Notes under the pieces: generated by a model
Told to the model about the DNA's origin: nothing
Databases searched by the model: none
What the model saw: only the letters and a program-made list of their open reading frames with translations
Translations under genes and position numbers: made by a program
NCBI GenBank assembly: GCA_030605085.1
Contig: JAUWBH010000061.1
Coordinates: 1 to 29,774, forward strand
From: Promethearchaeota archaeon
Lineage (GTDB): Archaea > Asgardarchaeota > Lokiarchaeia > Sigynarchaeales > SOKP01
DNA length: 29,774 bases
Direction of reading: 5' to 3'
Part shown: one piece after another, positions 27,426 to 29,774 of the stretch
How positions within the stretch are numbered: the stretch's first letter is position 1
How the letters are laid out: every line of letters begins with the position of its first letter

Positions 27426-29252
27426 ATGTCTGATTTAGATTTACAGAGAAAAAGTTTACCAAACGAGACAGGAGTTTACCTATTCAAAGATAAAAAAGGT
27501 AAAATAATCTACATCGGTAAAGCTGTTAATCTAAAAAAAAGGGCGTCCCAATATTTTCTGAAGACCAGTTATAACGATCCTTATTACGAAGATAAAATTA
27601 AGGAACTTGTTAGAAGAATAGATTCAATTGAATACATCGTAACAGAAAACGAGAAAGAAGCTTTAATCCTAGAAAACATATTAATTAAAAAGCATCATCC
27701 TCGCTTTAATGTAATTATGCGAGATTCAAAGTCTTATCCTTGGGTTGCTATCTTTTACGCTGAAGATTTTCCAAGAATCCAAGTTATTAGGGGTCCTGAA
27801 AAATATTCACAAGAGAATTTGTTTTTAGGACCTTATACGGATAAAAAAGAAATTGTAAGAATCTTAAGAGATCTTAGAAAAATCTTCCCTTATTGTTCGT
27901 GCAAAAGAAGAGTAGCAAAAAAAAGGCGCCCTTGTATTTATTACCAGTTAAAAATCTGTCCAGGACCCTGTATTAAAGCTGTTAGTAAAAAAGATTATCT
28001 AGAAAATATAAAAAAAATTGAGTTATTTTTGAAAGGAGAAACAGAAGAATTAAAATATCAAATTAAAGAAAAAATGAAAAATGCCGCTAAAGAACAAAAT
28101 TACGAGCTGGCTGCTTTTTGGAGAAACAAATTAGAAGCAATTAATAATTCCACAAAAACCCAAAATGTTCTTATAGATCGGGTGTCAAACAAAGATATTG
28201 TAGGATATTATAGGGATAAAAATTATGTGGCGTTGGTCAACATTCATATTCGTGAAGGTCGAATTTCAAGTAAGAGTCCTTTTACATTAGATTTAACAAA
28301 AAAATTAATTCTTAAAGAAGAGATATTATCTTCGTTAATTGAACAATATTATCAAAATACGAAACTTAATTTGCCTGATGCTGTTATAGTTCCAGAATTA
28401 TATCAAGGAATTGAATTGCTTAAAGAAATACTAGAAGATGTTAACGAAGAAATCCAAATAAGAATACCATTAGACGAAAACGAAGAAGCATTATTACGTA
28501 TAGCTAATAAAAACGCTAAAGTAATGGTTGAGCAACAAATTCAAATGGAAGATATTAAGAAAAAAGAAGAAGATCAAATAAAAATGACTTTAGAAGAAGC
28601 TAAAGAAATATTAAATCTACCAAAAATCCCTAGAATTATTGAAGGATTTGATATATCAAATATAGAAGGCAAAGATGCAACCGGTTCAATGGTTTATTTT
28701 CTCGATGGTAAACCATATAATAAAAATTATCGCTATTTTCATGTCCGCACTAAATCCACTCCTGATGATGTGGCGATGATGAAAGAAATAATACGAAGGA
28801 GATATAGTTCAGTTTTAGAAAATGATTGGGAACTACCAGATTTAATTTTAGTAGATGGAGGTAAAGGTCAATTAAACGCCGCTATCTCTGTTTTAGAAGA
28901 GTTAGGGATAGGGAATATTCCCAAAATTGGTTTAGCTAAAAAATTTGAGGAAATCTTCGTACCAGGCGAGAAAGAACCATTAATTTTACCAAAAAGTTCT
29001 CTTGTATTAAAGATCTTCCAAAAAATTCGGGATGAAGCTCATAGATTTGCAGTTAAACTACATAAAAAACAGAGACAAAAACGGATGACGGGTTCCATTT
29101 TAGATGATATCAAAGGAATAGGTCCAACCACTCGAAATATATTATTGAAACATTTCGGGAGTGTCGAGGTTGTCAAAAAAGCGTCTTTTGAAGAAATTTC
29201 TAAAATCGTAGGTAAAAAAAAAGCTGATACTATAATTAAAAATTTAAAGTAA
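27426..29252 (+). CDS. uvrC: Excinuclease ABC subunit C (UvrC)
   Basis: UvrC makes both incisions in nucleotide excision repair with UvrA and UvrB. The N-terminal GIY-YIG nuclease is GVYLF (16-20) and YIGKA (29-33) with Arg39 and the acidic TENEKEALILE. The Cys cluster (157, 159, 170, 178, 182) fits the iron-sulfur site. The UVR helix pair is at about 208-235 (KEQNYELAAFWRNKLEAI). The RNase H-like second nuclease includes GFDISNIEGKDATGS and LILVDGGKGQLNAA. The C-terminal HhH is DDIKGIGPTTRNILLKHFGS. All domains are intact in 608 aa. Archaeal UvrABC is held to come from bacteria by transfer. Confidence 0.96.
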   Translation: MSDLDLQRKSLPNETGVYLFKDKKGKIIYIGKAVNLKKRASQYFLKTSYNDPYYEDKIKELVRRIDSIEYIVTENEKEALILENILIKKHHPRFNVIMRDSKSYPWVAIFYAEDFPRIQVIRGPEKYSQENLFLGPYTDKKEIVRILRDLRKIFPYCSCKRRVAKKRRPCIYYQLKICPGPCIKAVSKKDYLENIKKIELFLKGETEELKYQIKEKMKNAAKEQNYELAAFWRNKLEAINNSTKTQNVLIDRVSNKDIVGYYRDKNYVALVNIHIREGRISSKSPFTLDLTKKLILKEEILSSLIEQYYQNTKLNLPDAVIVPELYQGIELLKEILEDVNEEIQIRIPLDENEEALLRIANKNAKVMVEQQIQMEDIKKKEEDQIKMTLEEAKEILNLPKIPRIIEGFDISNIEGKDATGSMVYFLDGKPYNKNYRYFHVRTKSTPDDVAMMKEIIRRRYSSVLENDWELPDLILVDGGKGQLNAAISVLEELGIGNIPKIGLAKKFEEIFVPGEKEPLILPKSSLVLKIFQKIRDEAHRFAVKLHKKQRQKRMTGSILDDIKGIGPTTRNILLKHFGSVEVVKKASFEEISKIVGKKKADTIIKNLK

Positions 29253-29273
29253 TGTTTATATAAGGAGTAATAC

Positions 29274-29489
29274 TTATAAATCTCCAACATAAGGTTTTCT
29301 GTCAATCCAAGCCAATTCAGTATCGAGCATAAATCGAATATTTGGGAGCTCGCGGGTTCTCCATCTTTTAAAATTTCTTATCTTTTTATAAAAAGCTTCA
29401 GCATTTTCACTATTAGGTTCCGATAACAGTTTATCGATCACTTCCATAAGATTTTCTGGTTTTTCTGGAACTTCCTGAAGTACTCCCAT
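29274..29489 (-). CDS. Hypothetical protein, start near the repeat boundary
   Basis: A 71-codon frame from the ATG at 29489: MGVLQEVPEKPENLMEVIDK and on to AFYKKIRNFKRWRTRELPNI, ending PYVGDL. It is helical and charged, and no family was recognised. A TTG at 29513 would extend it by eight residues (MSSQDKLF) into the 269-bp repeat. The other repeat arm encodes the similar start MSSQEK but stops after ten codons. I prefer the ATG outside the repeat. The gene converges on uvrC with a gap of about 20 bp. Confidence 0.5.
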   Translation of the reverse strand: MGVLQEVPEKPENLMEVIDKLLSEPNSENAEAFYKKIRNFKRWRTRELPNIRFMLDTELAWIDRKPYVGDL

Positions 29490-29499
29490 GAATAATTTA

Positions 29500-29768
29500 T
29501 CCTGACTGCTCAAGAAAACACCTTCTCTTTAGGAAGGTGATGAATTGAGCTTGAGATGAATTCACTAAATCTTCGCACTCCTTTTTCTTAAATTCTCTTT
29601 AAATATGTTTTAATTAATTCCTACTCTTTGGTCGGATAACCAACGACTACAAAAAGAAACGGAATTCTACCGATGGAATAGTGGGAAGTTAAGCCTTTGG
29701 AGAAAATGTAAGACTCGGCACGATTCTCGAATCTTGTTGAGCTGTTTTCGATGAATTAGGAATCCACA
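29500..29768. repeat. Right arm of the 269-bp inverted repeat
   Basis: This is the reverse complement of 1-269 with 10 substitutions and no gaps. The plus strand of this arm can form a 13-position hairpin (about 29713-29740) with one mismatch and G-U pairs. A difference between the arms inside it (A-U versus G-U) keeps the pairing on this strand only. A 40-codon frame (WSDNQRLQKETEFYRWNSGK and onward) is open in both arms, and most differences within it are silent. Confidence 0.9.
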
Positions 29769-29774
29769 CACTTT

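Overview
This window looks like a stretch of chromosome from an Asgard (Loki-like, Promethearchaeota) archaeon. It is AT-rich. It encodes Rab/Arf-like small GTPases with the WDFGGQE switch, a longin/roadblock-type protein, an eL22-like ribosomal protein, aIF2-gamma, aIF1A, Spt5, TFS, an archaeal histone, form III RuBisCO with ribose-1,5-bisphosphate isomerase, and a membrane-anchored C25 (gingipain-type) peptidase. The assignment is inferred from gene content; no tree could be built here.

Layout. 1-269 and 29500-29768 are two arms of one inverted repeat (259 of 269 positions identical, no gaps). 532-5981 is a minus-strand run: Fe-dependent alcohol dehydrogenase, cupin, aIF1A, Spt5, longin/roadblock protein and acyl-CoA dehydrogenase. 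6159-8120 holds two paralogous small GTPases, the second overlapping a PIN-domain gene. 8449-9718 has a Cupin_3 gene, a decayed ORF and a two-helix membrane protein. 9857-11236 is an internally deleted, decayed IS607-type element. 11495-11650 is a 5S rRNA gene, followed by a histone gene fragment and a complete histone gene. 12394-20000 has membrane and surface proteins, the C25 peptidase and an aIF2-gamma with an N-terminal helix-hairpin-helix extension. 20278-24616 has a DHH/RecJ-like phosphoesterase, a nitroreductase, and a TFS/CitG/eL22-like operon. 24773-29252 has RuBisCO, R15P isomerase, a zinc ribbon and UvrC.

The main discovery candidate is a set of three short insertions of 30, 32 and 33 nt. 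They lie in a small-GTPase gene (inside the Walker A motif), in a Cupin_3 gene (inside the conserved LEGE motif) and in the 5S rRNA gene. Removing each one precisely restores the family consensus, the reading frame and the usual length. Each insertion with its flanks also folds as a bulge-helix-bulge (BHB), the substrate of the archaeal tRNA splicing endonuclease. In all three the predicted cuts fall after the second base of each three-base bulge, which is the geometry of canonical archaeal tRNA introns. They are therefore best read as BHB mini-introns in two mRNAs and a 5S rRNA, not as pseudogene damage. This has not been tested experimentally.

Functional links: RuBisCO and R15P isomerase supply the last two steps of the archaeal AMP/nucleoside salvage route to 3-phosphoglycerate (AMP phosphorylase is not in the window). 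Spt5, TFS, aIF1A, aIF2-gamma, the eL22-like protein and 5S rRNA are information-processing parts. The GTPases and the longin/roadblock protein belong to the Asgard expansion of eukaryote-like trafficking families.
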